In this document: positions 44,328-54,782 of the stretch, piece after piece | Numbering within the stretch: position 1 is the stretch's first letter | Layout of the letters: every line of letters begins with the position of its first letter | DNA from: Mucilaginibacter daejeonensis | Lineage (GTDB): Bacteria; Bacteroidota; Bacteroidia; Sphingobacteriales; Sphingobacteriaceae | Length of the DNA: 64,000 bases | Reading direction: 5' to 3' | Assembly: GCF_020783335.1 (NCBI RefSeq) | Contig: NZ_CP086068.1 | Coordinates: 2,356,001 to 2,420,000 of the forward strand | Program-made: the position numbers and the translations under genes | The notes under the pieces: model-generated | Seen by the model: the letters and a program-made list of their open reading frames with translations, nothing else | What the model was told of the DNA's origin: nothing | Database searches by the model: none

Positions 44328-45858
44328 TTACTTAAACAGTCTTTTATATTTTTCAATTAACGCTTTCTGACCGTGTATAAAACCTGAGAACTCGGCGGCT
44401 TGTGTCGATATACCTTCTGAAGAAAATCTTTTGTCTTGCCAACTCTGAAGGAAATCAAATCCCAATCTGGCATGAAACCAATCTAAGTAATTTAACCCGG
44501 CTACATACCCAGCAGCAAAATTGCCAATGTCTCTAGCGGAAGTGTATGTAGTAATCCCGTTATTATCATAACCATGTACTCCATTAAAATACATACCTCG
44601 GTAAAAATAATCGTAATTAGAATAATTGAAATCACCAGGTTTAGTGCCTGCCCTTTTGAAATCAAGAATTTTTCCACCTGTAGCATTTGCCATATAATTT
44701 AATAAATTGAGATTTTTATTGTCTATAATCATATTATTGAGAAAATCTATTCCGCTACAGTCCCAAGGAGATATTGTACCCTGCCAAGTTTTGGTGTCAG
44801 AATTATAAAAAGAAGTTAAGGTCAATGTTTGACCATAATTTCTCCTGTCCTTTTTCCGCTTGCATCAACTACGTATATGTTTCTATCATTGTCGTGGATG
44901 TTTCCTCCAACTACAGTATATGTGCCGTCGCTGTTTTTTATTACATCTGTGCTTGGATCACCTCCATCTTTATCCTTGAAAATGGTCGGGTTGTTAGCCA
45001 TTCCGATATAAGGAGAATTTCCGATATTCTTTGGATCACTACTTAACCACCTGCCGATACGTCCATCATACATACGCAGGTCAAAGTTGTTCCAACCCGT
45101 GATCGGGTCTTTCTCTGCATAAGCACCCTGGTATTCGTAACGGTATCCGACACCGCCGTTACGGGCTATGCTGCCATATGGATAGTAATCGTTATAGGTC
45201 AGCACATCTACTGTCCCGTCGGCTTTCTTGTTGCGGTTGATGACTACTCTTACACTACCTACATTGTCGCGCAGTTCGTATGCATAAGCATTAGAGGCAT
45301 AGGTATAGGTTCCTAACCTGCCTGATCCATATATAGGGGCCTCTGTAATGTTGCTCCCGTTATAAATGGCCAATATATTACCGCTTGGGTCGTACATATA
45401 ATAGGTGATAGCTGGAGTGCTCCCTGTAAGATCGGTACGGCTGATCCGATTGCCTGCCTCGTCGTACGTGTAACTTACTTTCAGGTCGGTCATTGCTTCG
45501 TTGGCATATACGCCTGTGACACTCCTGTTTACATCTTATTTTAAATACATGGTAAAGGGCACTCCTGCCTGTTGCGCGCATTTTAGCTGCCCCAGATCAT
45601 CGTATGTGTAGCTGGTATACCCGTTGACGTTTTGCAGTTTATTGATACTGGCCTGGTATTGGTTGCCATTAAAGTCATCGCTTAGAGCGCCTGCTGCATT
45701 GGTACGTTGAAGTGTCTTGATATTGCCATTAGGGTCGTAGCTCAGGTTTTGTTCCCTGAACTGTGCTCCGGGTGTAAAGCTGCCGCCGTTAAGGTCGAGT
45801 GTGCCCCAGGTAGCGTTTATATCGCCTGTTTGCGGCCGAGCGATGAATTTAACTCAGT
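44328..45858 (-). pseudogene. 5'-truncated Rhs protein with polymorphic toxin tip, frameshifted
   Basis: The minus frame shows YD-type repeats from about 45858, interrupted by TAA at 45536-45538, then continuing with the Rhs core end (GRIGRWLSSDPKNIGNSPYI). At 44822-44825 the core frame stops (TGA) and the tip continues in another frame (LTSFYNSDTKTWQGTI to 44328, about 165 residues with GGKILDFKRAG, FYRGMYFNG and TSARDIGNFAAGY). A one-base deletion explains this. I recall similar tips on Bacteroidota Rhs toxins but cannot assign an activity. The N-terminal part of the gene is absent. Confidence 0.75.
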
Positions 45859-45908
45859 AATGACAAGTGAGCACCTTGCGTTTTCCTCAAGATCTCAACA
45901 CCCGCAAT

Positions 45909-46297
45909 TTAATTATATAAAAAATGTTCATTCTCCTTAGAATTCAACATGCAATAGTAAATTTTTTTATCTTTATTACCTTGTATTTCAATGCTAGTAA
46001 TACCAAATCTTGTTTTGACAAGTACAATTTTATGCCTTTCTAAACTTTGTTCTGAACCATCTTGTTTCTTGAAAATAAGAGATTGACTTACTTGATCAAA
46101 TAGACATCTTGGAGAAAAAAAAATCTCCATATACGCGCTACAAAAAAATGCAAACAAAAGACCGTAACGTAGATTAAGTATAATGGCAAAAAATTCATAA
46201 TAAATACGAATACGATGAAAAATAAATGAACAGATGAGAACATGAAAGGAACGATTCTGCCCCAAAAGAAAATATTGTCTTTAGAAATTTTAATCAT
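45909..46297 (-). pseudogene. Candidate immunity gene split by a T9 frameshift
   Basis: Two overlapping frames complement each other. One (46297-46088) starts MIKISKDNIFFWGRI and holds two membrane segments; the other (ending at 45909) gives the C-terminal part FKKQDGSEQSLERHKIVLVK and so on. They join if one T is added to the T9 run (A9 at 46115-46123 on the plus strand), yielding one protein of about 129 residues. It lies directly downstream of the 46300-46998 module and would be its membrane-bound immunity protein. Broken, phase-variable or mis-sequenced at the run. Confidence 0.5.
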
Positions 46298-46299
46298 GA

Positions 46300-46998
46300 T
46301 TAATATCTAAAAGCTGAATGCTGTTTAAAAACAATTTTTCCGGTTAATATTGTTACATTAAAAATGCCGCCTTTCGTCCCCATACCGAGTTCCGCACCTA
46401 ACTTTTTTTGGGCAAGGTCATAATAACCGTTTAACTCTACTGCTGTTAATCCAACTGCACCTCCTAATTTCACTTCTTGGATTTCTTTATTTGAAGAAGT
46501 CTTGATTGATGCTTCAAAGCCTCCTGAGATACCTTCATGAGCGATATCGAATCCTGCTGACCAGTTGTAGTTATCCCTATGTATCAAATCCCACTTATTT
46601 TCTAACCACCTATAACTGGCTAGTGTTACTGATCCCATGTTAACATCAAATCCCTCCAATCCTTTAACTAAAGCAGAAGCTCTAAAGCCTAAAGTTAACT
46701 CGAAATTAAAATCAAAATAAACATCAACCCCGTTGAATGTATAATCTTGCACAGCTTTGAACCTAGTTATGGTTGGAACCCCTTTGTCGGTATACCCAAC
46801 AGATGCATAGCCCGTTAGTCTGTCTCCTTCCCAGCCGCTAATTTCCGCTCCTGGATGACTACTAATAAAATCTCGGCCTTGATTCGATATCCAATCAGGG
46901 CCAAATAGCCAATTTTTTAATTCCTGCCAAAAAGCGCCGTCAGAATCAAAACCATTAACGGCATTAGACCATGTCTTCGTAGTAGATAATGCACTCAT
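46300..46998 (-). CDS. Orphan Rhs-type C-terminal module (unknown activity)
   Basis: A 232-residue soluble reading frame between the immunity-like genes. The first 40 residues (TWSNAVNGFDSDGAFWQELK) look like the variable linker of Rhs tips; the rest is Gly-rich with many beta-strand patterns. It is preceded by a terminator and lacks an Rhs core, so it is probably a displaced tip module. Untranslated or a remnant is possible; no catalytic motif recognised. AT-rich relative to the flanking housekeeping genes. Confidence 0.5.
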   Translation of the reverse strand: MSALSTTKTWSNAVNGFDSDGAFWQELKNWLFGPDWISNQGRDFISSHPGAEISGWEGDRLTGYASVGYTDKGVPTITRFKAVQDYTFNGVDVYFDFNFELTLGFRASALVKGLEGFDVNMGSVTLASYRWLENKWDLIHRDNYNWSAGFDIAHEGISGGFEASIKTSSNKEIQEVKLGGAVGLTAVELNGYYDLAQKKLGAELGMGTKGGIFNVTILTGKIVFKQHSAFRY

Positions 46999-47016
46999 CC
47001 GTGATGCTAGGCTAAG

Positions 47017-47041
47017 AAATAGAAAAGCCCAGCTTGTGGGC
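47017..47041 (-). terminator. Intrinsic terminator downstream of the 144-residue secreted protein
   Basis: On the minus strand GCCCAGC, loop CCACAA, GCTGGGC, then TTTTCT. It lies about 90 bp after the stop at 47130. Between them an inverted repeat GTTGTCCG (47066-47073) / CGGACAAC (47105-47112) of unknown role is present. Confidence 0.65.
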
Positions 47042-47129
47042 TGGGCCTAGTATGGTGACTACACAGTTGTCCGAAGTCAGAGACATTCGAACATCGGTAC
47101 GCTACGGACAACGGGCAAGTAATCACATC

Positions 47130-47564
47130 TTAAAACAAATTTTTATTTTCCATTTTTTCCATATAATAGGATAATAATTCTAATGTAGCCGGATCTTTTG
47201 CTAAAGAGAAAGCCTTATAATCATTGTCCTTTTCGTCATAAAACATATATAATTTTTTCTTATTTAAAATCGCCCAGTACTTTCGACTATGATCTCCTAA
47301 ACTACCAAATCGAACTAAAAGAATATTGGGTCCTGGACGGTAAAGTTCAATACATTTTTTAACAAAAAAGCTGTTTCTAAATGCATCTATTTTAAAATTT
47401 TCACTTTCTGAAAAATTGCCCGTCTTTACTAAAAAATCAAAGAAGTCGTTTTTGTGTGACGAAATTCTATAATCCTTATCAACAAAGCTTGGTTGTTGTG
47501 CCATGGCAGGTGAAATAACCTTTAAACAAATAATTGTTATTAAGAAAAGGGTGTGTTTTATCAT
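47130..47564 (-). CDS. Secreted candidate immunity protein of the HExxH Rhs toxin
   Basis: A 144-residue protein with a cleavable signal peptide (cut near SPAMAQQ, residue 22) and a soluble, charged mature part. It starts 6 bp after the stop of the Rhs gene that ends in an HExxH tip and is followed by a terminator. That position is typical of the cognate immunity gene. No family motif. It is one of the few intact genes in this array. A role as an inhibitor acting in the periplasm is inferred. Confidence 0.6.
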   Translation of the reverse strand: MIKHTLFLITIICLKVISPAMAQQPSFVDKDYRISSHKNDFFDFLVKTGNFSESENFKIDAFRNSFFVKKCIELYRPGPNILLVRFGSLGDHSRKYWAILNKKKLYMFYDEKDNDYKAFSLAKDPATLELLSYYMEKMENKNLF

Positions 47565-47570
47565 TTGATT

Positions 47571-50500
47571 TTAGGGTTTGATTTCTTTATAATATTTCAA
47601 CTGATTTTGTTCCGGTAATTTTTCCATTTGTTCATTGGTAGCTTTGGGGTTATTGATTCTTCTTGATCCCTTATCCGTGACATGGGTAAGTTCATGTGAA
47701 GCTACTGCGCCTATATGATCTTCTTGAGTATATTCATCACCTTTTATTTTTTCACCCGCAACTATAGTTGATCGTACGTAACCTGGTGGCGCTGTTGTGT
47801 TCTCTTTAATTGCTTTTTCATAAATCACGACAGCTTCACCTACAACCTTACCATTTTTATCAGGTGTTGGAGTAGACATTCCCTGTGTAACTGCTCCATT
47901 TTTATCCTTAATTACGTCTGTTTTGTTAATACTTATTTCTGTTTTTATATCCGACCTTAATGTCTTATCTAAAAGCTCCCATCCAACTTTTGTTTTCATT
48001 AGCGCATTTCCAATGTTTTTAGTGTCCGCTGAAGCATTTGATGACCAGACAATACCCGATTTACCAATTTGATAATATACTGGTTTTCCATCTCTTCCAA
48101 CAATCCACTCTGGTTTCATCCCATCAGGATCAACAAACCTTATATGATTATTAAATCCATAGTTGTACGGAGAATACCTTCTCATCTTCTCCGCCAGCGG
48201 ATCCACACTTGTCCAACGTGCAATCACCGGGTCATAGAATCTGGCACCATAGTCGTATTGACCCAGCTCCTCCTGTAACTCTTTCCCATTGTAAAGATAC
48301 TTGTTATTGCTACTTACCGCTCCTGTTTTCCCTAAGCCGAACGGATAGTAGTCGTCCTGCTGCAATACTTCCGCCTGTCCACTAACAGGGTTACGGTACA
48401 TCGTCGTCCTCACATTACCTAAATGGTCCTTCAGATCGTATCTGAAAGAATAAGAGGTACCGCTCCTGAGCGCTGTGCCCTCTTCATGCTGGATAAGCTC
48501 TATCGAGCCGTTGTTGTACTGTACACCTCCCACATAATCCGTCGTCACACCGCCGCTAACTTTCCTTATCTTCTGCCCATTTGCCAGGTAAGTGTAGCTC
48601 GGTCCCCCGCTATAAGATTCAGGCAAGTTCAATAAGTTGTAGATGATCGTCTTATTCAGCCTACCATCCGTCGCAGCATCACCATTCGCATCATAAACGT
48701 AATCCGTCAACGTCAGGCCTGATACGGATCTTAGCTGGTTACTTTGTCCATTATTATAATATGTATAGTTTCGGCTTGTACCATCACGTTGAAGCGTCTG
48801 AATGTTGCCCATGCCATCGTAGCTCAGTGTTTCGCCCATCCCCGATGCTATCCCCGAAAGCAGCCTGTTCAACTTATCGTATGTATAGTTGAATGTATTT
48901 GCCGTACCGTTATTGTTATAAGCCTGTGAACTGATGTTACCGTTCCATTGCGGCGTAGCTCCGCTGTTGTAGGCTAATTGCATGGTGAACTTGTCTGATG
49001 TGCTTTGCGTCATCCATCCACGCTCATTATAAGTGAAAGCGATGCTTTGCAGGCCGTTACCAACCTGTTTGTTCATGAGCTGTCCGACCTCGTTATAAGT
49101 CATTTTGCTCAGTAACACACTATCACCGCCATTTATACGTTCCCAGCTCTCCTTCTTCCTTCCCATATGGTCGTACCAATAGCGCTTATAAACAGTGGTC
49201 GTCAGGCCGTTCGTGATATGGATACGGTTCGAGGTGAGTAGCTCATCAGTAAAGCTGTAAGTGTTGTCCGTGACGTCGGTACCTCCCAGATGGTTCTGTG
49301 CCTTGCTTTGTATCAGTCGCCCCTCGTCGTCATAATAGTTAGTGGTCAATAGCATCGTGTTCGTCCCCAGCACATTGACCATTGTACCCGTAAGTAGGCT
49401 CTTTACGCTATTGGTCTGATCACCTGCCACTCCGCCGAAGATGTTGCCTGGAAAAGTGTAATCATCGTAATAGTTGACCGTCAACAACTGCCCAAAGCTT
49501 CCTTGGGGTATGGCATTGTTACTATAACCACTATTTTGTCCATCAACATCGTTAGGTACGCGTTGCTCCCATTGCCCTACTGAATTTGCGATATTCTGAA
49601 GGTCTTGCCTGATATTGATATTTGGTTGACCTCCATGTAGATCATCGATCCAGACCCCGGTCATCACCACCCTACCCAAACCATCGTACTTCGTGTAGAT
49701 CATTTGCTGCGGACTTTTGCTCCGTTGATTGGCATTTTGGGTCATGACCACTTGGTCAAGCATGTTGTAAACCATAAACTCCCAGCCCTTGCCTGGAACC
49801 TTTTTCTCGACCAGCCGCTTCCGCCCATCATAAAGATACTGCTAACAGAAGGTTTCCTGAGTCTCCTGGTTCGGTACACTGTTGTCTGCGTTCGCTCCAG
49901 GCGGTAGCACAAAGCTCAGATTGCCCAGGTCATCGTACACATAATAAGTGCTTAAGGTCTCGATACTGCTATCCGGCTTGCGGTTGAAGTTGCGCTTAAG
50001 TACCACATGCCCCTCTTTATCTGTGTATTCATACACCTGTCCGGCCAGACCATCCGATGGTTGCCAGTTCTCATCCTTGATCACGGTCAGATACAACTCA
50101 TTCGCGCTATAATTACCGGTGCTGCTTAAGTCGCGCTTGTACTCCTCCCCTGTCGTTTGCACCATTGTGGCCTCATAAAGCCTTACCGTGTGTGCGGCAT
50201 CAGCATTATTGTTACTGCTATACTCTGTTCTTACCGTATGTTGCCCCGGTTGCCATGGGCCTCCGGGTGCACCTTGTTCTACCTGTCGGTTCAGCGGTGA
50301 GGGTTCGAACACGGTCGTTGCGTAAGGCGTTGGTATTCTTACCAGGCCATTGCCTAATTGGTCCCCGCTGTTCCCTGTACCACCAGGGTGATAGAAGCTT
50401 TGCTGCGCGCCCGTTAAGGCATCAGCTCTATAGCTACCTACTGCACCTGCCGCTGTCGTGTAAGGCAAGTACTTTACCGCCTCCCTACCGAACTGATCAT

Positions 50501-50645
50501 ACGCTACCGGTTGGATCACGTCCTTCGTCCCGTCGGGGTTACCTTTGACCTGTACCGTTTGTAGTGGCCTGCCCAACCCATCAAAGCTATAATATGGTGC
50601 ATGGTAGGTCCGCGCTGGCTGAGGTTCTGTTGCAGGATGGCTCAT
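47571..50645 (-). pseudogene. Rhs/YD-repeat protein with HExxH metallopeptidase-like tip; internal TAG and truncated 5' end
   Basis: One reading frame of about 1,025 codons interrupted by a single TAG at 49842-49844; the flanking peptides (NQETQETFC before, QYLYDGRKRLVEKKVPGKGW after) are continuous in frame. N-terminal part: DUF6443-like (YSFDGLGRPLQTV). Middle: YD repeats and the Rhs core (DYYPFGL, then LYNGKELQEELGQYDYGARF and DPDGMKP). The C-terminal 190-residue tip contains SHELTHVTD, a zincin HExxH motif, so the tip is a probable metallopeptidase toxin. The signal region upstream of 50645 is missing. The next gene is its presumed immunity gene. Confidence 0.8.
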
Positions 50646-51019
50646 CGGTATATTACAGTACGTACAACATGTTCGTGCTCAGCAAAAAGGTCAATGTCTT
50701 CCTCAACTTCTTTCAAACCCTTCCTTTCACTCAAGGGAACGTTTATAGTAAGAGCATCTATGATCTTTCAGCAGGCATCAAATTGGGGCTTATGAACAAC
50801 AAAATGCAGCTGAACGCTTAGCTGAACGCTTCTGTTGATGATATCCTTAAAAGTTATGTCAGCCGTGGTGACCTATATTTTAAAGATCTTACTCAGACCT
50901 ATAACAATTATTACGATCAAAGGAGATCGACCATAAGCCTGACCTATACGTTCGGAAGATCAAAGGTCACCGGAAATAAAAAGCAGGTGAACTTCAGGGA
51001 GACCCAACGAGCTAACTAG
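50640..51019 (+). pseudogene. C-terminal fragment of an outer-membrane beta-barrel protein, killed by 12-bp duplication
   Basis: The plus strand encodes a barrel end: KKVNVFLNFFQTLPFTQGNV, then DLSAGIKLGL, and after a stop SVDDILKSYVSRGDLYFKD and ISLTYTFGRSKVTGNKKQVN. This is the tail of the TonB-linked outer-membrane barrel family. The sequence AGCTGAACGCTT is repeated in tandem (50808-50819, 50820-50831), which creates an in-frame TAG; removing one copy restores the frame. The 5' part is missing, with a breakpoint shared with the Rhs gene on the other strand. Confidence 0.7.
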
Positions 51020-51078
51020 CTATTTTCACATACATGAATAGATCGTCAAGCCGATAAGTGTTTTGAATAGTTATTTCG

Positions 51079-51557
51079 ATAGAAGCTGTGCAAGACCACG
51101 CCAAACGTTCTAAAGAATGGCGTGACCTTAAAGTCGGTGATCATTATAATGAGAACGAGGAAAGCTACCCTGATATGTTACTCTACACCTGGCGAGACCA
51201 TATAAACCTCGTTGGAGCGATGTTCCTGCTTGCCCGCGATCGCACGAGCAGATTCATCCATCGTATCTTGATCACTGAGGTGCAATTGGCAAGAAAAAGC
51301 TACATGGAACTATTACTGCGTCAATTCGGAAGATAAAGAAATAAGCGACCCGGCTATTGAACGATACCTGGACGCGCTTGGCTTCAAAGCGCTCAAAACT
51401 AGGCTGAGCGGGAGATGAACGGTTTGGTGCGCAAGATCAGTGACCTTAAGGGCAGCAAAATGCGTATGCCGGAAATGGAGGCTATACTGGAAGAACTCTT
51501 TCGCACTTTCATTGGTGATGCTACCTGTTTCTGTTTCAGGAGCTTGGGAGCATTCTA
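51079..51557 (+). pseudogene. Degenerate reading frames of unknown gene
   Basis: Three successive protein-like stretches in different frames: EWRDLKVGDHYNENEESYPD to about 51336, then SDPAIERYLDALGFKALKT, then EMNGLVRKISDLKGSKMRMP to 51557. They are co-linear and could be one gene broken by two frameshifts. I do not recognise the family. The sequence to 51773 shows nothing further. Confidence 0.3.
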
Positions 51558-51773
51558 ACCCGGCGAGTAGATGCCTATAAACATAGCAGCCTTCTTTGTT
51601 AAAGCGGGCCAACGTTAACGGGATACTTCAGGCGTCAGGTATCTGCATTTGGTGACCCACCAGTAACATTTGTGTCTTACCGTACTAACGAGTATGTTAT
51701 AAGCTAACGCATCAACGTTCAAGCACTCACAGTAAAAGATGGAAAAGGTATCTGACTTTCGCTTTGACCTTGT

Positions 51774-52198
51774 TCATTCTTCAAAAGATACCCCGCCAAA
51801 CCGTGTTCGATAGGCGTTATACTTTTTTCCGAACTTCTCCAGGATGATCACTGAATACTGGTTCATGCCGTTCCCCTCCTTTTTTACTAGTTCAATGAGT
51901 GACTTAAATGTCATGACCGGCATTTTCTGATCTCTTTATCTTGATAGCTTCTTTCCGCAAGTTCGTCCTCCCTTCTAAAGAACATGGGATATTGACCGCG
52001 ATACAAGCAAGGACACAATAATTTATAGGTCACCAATTTTTCCCCTGACACTATCTCGTAAGAGCGCGCGTCCTTTTGGATATTGCCGGTTTTAACAATA
52101 AAATACAGGGTTCCTTTTGTTAGCACTGCTTGGTCCTGTCCATAGGCCCTTCCGACGGATAGCAATAACCCAAGTAAAATAATCTTAATGGCAGTCAT
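51774..52198 (-). pseudogene. Small secreted protein gene with a single-base frameshift
   Basis: The frame from ATG 52198 encodes a signal peptide (LLGLLLSVGRAYGQ) and 75 further residues to a TGA at 51911. Adding one A to the AGAAAATG run near 51925 continues it as MPVMTFKSLIELVKKEGNGM and on to a stop at 51774, about 141 residues in all. No family recognised. It may be a further immunity-like gene of the island. Frameshift inferred from the continuing coding character. Confidence 0.45.
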
Positions 52199-53121
52199 AA
52201 ATCATGTAGCTTTTTATCACGTTCTTGCGGTCTATGCAAGTTTGATCACTCTCGTCAGCCAGGCACTTTTGAACGGTTGTGCTTTTCGAAGGCCGACCCT
52301 AGCTACGCCCCTGTAATCTTCATAGTGATGCCTGGGGCGGTCTGACGGCAGGTTGCTGGGTTACTACGAACTTTTGATACCCATGACGATACGGTTCAAA
52401 CAACAGAATAACTACCTGAGCCCGTCGGCTATAAATTACTAACTACTTGATCTCCGATACTGACCTATGAGATAAATCCTGTTCTTTGCGTTTAAAGAGT
52501 TGAGGTTGATCAAATATAGCCAGATCAAAAAAAATTTACAAGACCCGGTTGACGATATATATCTAATCTTGATCGTGAGTGGTTCTTAATAGGTATGACA
52601 TATCTAACTTACTCAAAACACTTAATCATAAAACAACTTGCACTGCCACCATGATAAGTTACCCCCTGATAAATTTCGACTATTTCAATCGTTGGAAGTG
52701 CACCGCACCGTATTATTACACCCCTCTAGGTGCCCGACACATTTTTTCGTGCTGCCACCAGCATATGCTAGGTGGTGCCATCAAGAACACGTAAGGGTTC
52801 ATAAAATTGTCTTTTTCGTCAAACCTCTCCCCTGTTAGTACCGGGATGTCCGCGAATGATGTATTCTTTGGTAAACGCTGACGTTAGACTGATAGATGAG
52901 GTGATTTTGTAGATGTTGTGATTGGCTTGTCCTGCGTACAAGCCAATGCAGCCGTACAATATTTAGCTGTTGCTATGGCAGCCGGATTAGCTTGGGCATC
53001 TTGAGCTTCCGAAATGGCCTGTTCGTGCTTACAGGCGCAAAATATAAGCCATAGCAAGGCCGCTACGCTCGCTTTTACATGGGTTAGACCCATTATATTG
53101 GCTGTAGGTGTTAGCCTGTAG
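52199..53121. other. Gene-poor stretch between the island and the fructan locus
   Basis: 923 bp without a convincing gene. On the plus strand several frames of 65-71 codons are open but look random. On the minus strand 52884-53093 could encode a 69-residue peptide with a signal-like start (ALLWLIFCACKHE), 28 bp downstream of the GH32 stop; Cys at the end of the hydrophobic stretch hints at a lipoprotein, but support is weak. No repeat, tRNA or terminator is seen. Confidence 0.35.
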
Positions 53122-54657
53122 TTACCTTAAGGTTGACCTGATACCTGTAATGCTGACTTGATGCAGCTTAAGGGTGCGGTCTGACGTTATGAATAGTTGA
53201 TCAAAAGGCGTTCGTGGAAAAACGATATCGGTTTGTGTGGTCAAACCCTCGTCCACGAATAGTTCAGCAGATGCGACATCTACCAGCAACTTAAGCGTTA
53301 ACTGGTTATGATGGCTTATGCGAGGTGCCAGCACTTTGCGGGCAAAATTTTGATCAAAGCTTACGTTCCCGGACCTACGCCTGTCTACATAGATCTGGTT
53401 GGCTGCTTTATCAAAGCCAATTAACAACTCGTCGCCTTTGGTGTTAGCAAGCTTGATCTCAAAGCTTGCTGTGATCGTCGTATTTATGTCGAGCAGGTAC
53501 TGCGAGTGCAGAGACTTTACATAAGCTGATAGATCCAGCCGTTTACGCACGAACTGTTTGTTAAGTACTTTAGTAGCCTGTGTGATCTGGCTGATCTCTT
53601 TAACAGGCGCAGAAGCCAGTGAAAGCGTTCCGTTAGCCTTCACCAATTTTAACTCCCTTGGAAATGTGTTGGCACCGCGCCAGCCATCAGTAGGTACCTT
53701 GTTGGCATAATCCCAGTTGCTCATCCACCCCATAAATATTTTGCGTTTACCGGTGTTTGAAAAGGTTACACCGGCATAGTTATCTACGCCGTAATCTATC
53801 CAGCGAGTGGCTGTGTTATCCGGGGTAAATGTTTTGCCATCAAAATTGCCGATGAAGTACTGGGTTGCCGATCCGCCATTGGGTCCGCCCGGATTGATGC
53901 TCACCAGCAATACCCATTTCTTTTGTCCGTTGTAGTCCAAGCTGAAAAGGTCCGGGCATTCCCAAACTCCGCCGTGTGCCCCTAAACCGTCACCAAACTC
54001 ACTCAATCGGGTCCAATTTTTAAGATTTTTTGATCCGTAAAAAGTAACCGTTTGCTTTGTAGCCAAAGTCATCACCCATTGCTTTGAGGCCTCGTTCCAA
54101 CTCACCTTGGGGTCGCGAAAGTCCCAGATACCGGGGTTTGGCAATACCGGATTACGGTCATACTTTTTCCAGTGCTTACCTTCGTCGGTACTGTAGGCAA
54201 TGCCCTGGTATTGGTGCCTGCCGGTTTTAGCTTCCTCAATTTTTTGATTGTGATAAGTATAAATGGCCACCAGCGCATTTTTGCCAAAGCCCGCTGTGTT
54301 ATTCACATCAACCACTGCACTACCTGAAAATATGGCACCTAAAGAATCCGGGTACAAAGCAATGGGTTGCTCCTCCCAATGCATTAAGTCTTTACTGGTA
54401 GCATGCCCCCAATGCATAGGCCCCCAAGTGGTACCACCCGGATTATACTGAAAAAAAAGGTGATAAGTGCCATTGAGATAGACCATACCATTGGGATCAT
54501 TCATCCAGTGGGCCTTGGGCGAAAAATGATACTGCAGCCGGAAAGGCTCATTCACTCGTTTAGCTTGCCCAAACACCGACTCACAAAAAACCATTGAACT
54601 CATAAGTGTAATTACGCCAAACCAACGCAACCTCCTTAAACCCTTAACTGTTGACAT
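53122..54657 (-). CDS. Glycoside hydrolase family 32 (fructan hydrolase)
   Basis: A 511-residue secreted GH32 enzyme that releases fructose from sucrose, inulin or levan. A signal peptide ends near residue 30. The nucleophile motif is WMNDPNG (near 52), followed by FRDPK (transition-state Asp) and ECPD (acid/base Glu). The five-bladed propeller is followed by the C-terminal beta-sandwich (about 370-505) with TSDRTLKLHQVSI. Exo- versus endo-action and linkage cannot be told from the sequence. It is the last gene of the locus in transcription order, 125 bp after the lipoprotein GH32 gene. Confidence 0.93.
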   Translation of the reverse strand: MSTVKGLRRLRWFGVITLMSSMVFCESVFGQAKRVNEPFRLQYHFSPKAHWMNDPNGMVYLNGTYHLFFQYNPGGTTWGPMHWGHATSKDLMHWEEQPIALYPDSLGAIFSGSAVVDVNNTAGFGKNALVAIYTYHNQKIEEAKTGRHQYQGIAYSTDEGKHWKKYDRNPVLPNPGIWDFRDPKVSWNEASKQWVMTLATKQTVTFYGSKNLKNWTRLSEFGDGLGAHGGVWECPDLFSLDYNGQKKWVLLVSINPGGPNGGSATQYFIGNFDGKTFTPDNTATRWIDYGVDNYAGVTFSNTGKRKIFMGWMSNWDYANKVPTDGWRGANTFPRELKLVKANGTLSLASAPVKEISQITQATKVLNKQFVRKRLDLSAYVKSLHSQYLLDINTTITASFEIKLANTKGDELLIGFDKAANQIYVDRRRSGNVSFDQNFARKVLAPRISHHNQLTLKLLVDVASAELFVDEGLTTQTDIVFPRTPFDQLFITSDRTLKLHQVSITGIRSTLR

Positions 54658-54782
54658 GAATATATATATCTGTTAAAATACGTTATACGACAGGCCGCCA
54701 ACCAGAACTGTAGAGAGGTACTCAGTTTCCTTTATAAGTACCTTTAAACATTACTTTAAACTGGTTTTAGCCGCCTGCCTAA

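Noticed and set aside
44774..45046. 90-codon plus-strand ORF inside the Rhs region
   Set aside because: Lies antisense to recognisable Rhs core sequence; coding signal belongs to the minus strand.
52579..52838. Short plus-strand ORFs before the fructan locus
   Set aside because: Two overlapping frames of about 70 codons, neither with protein-like composition or a recognised motif.
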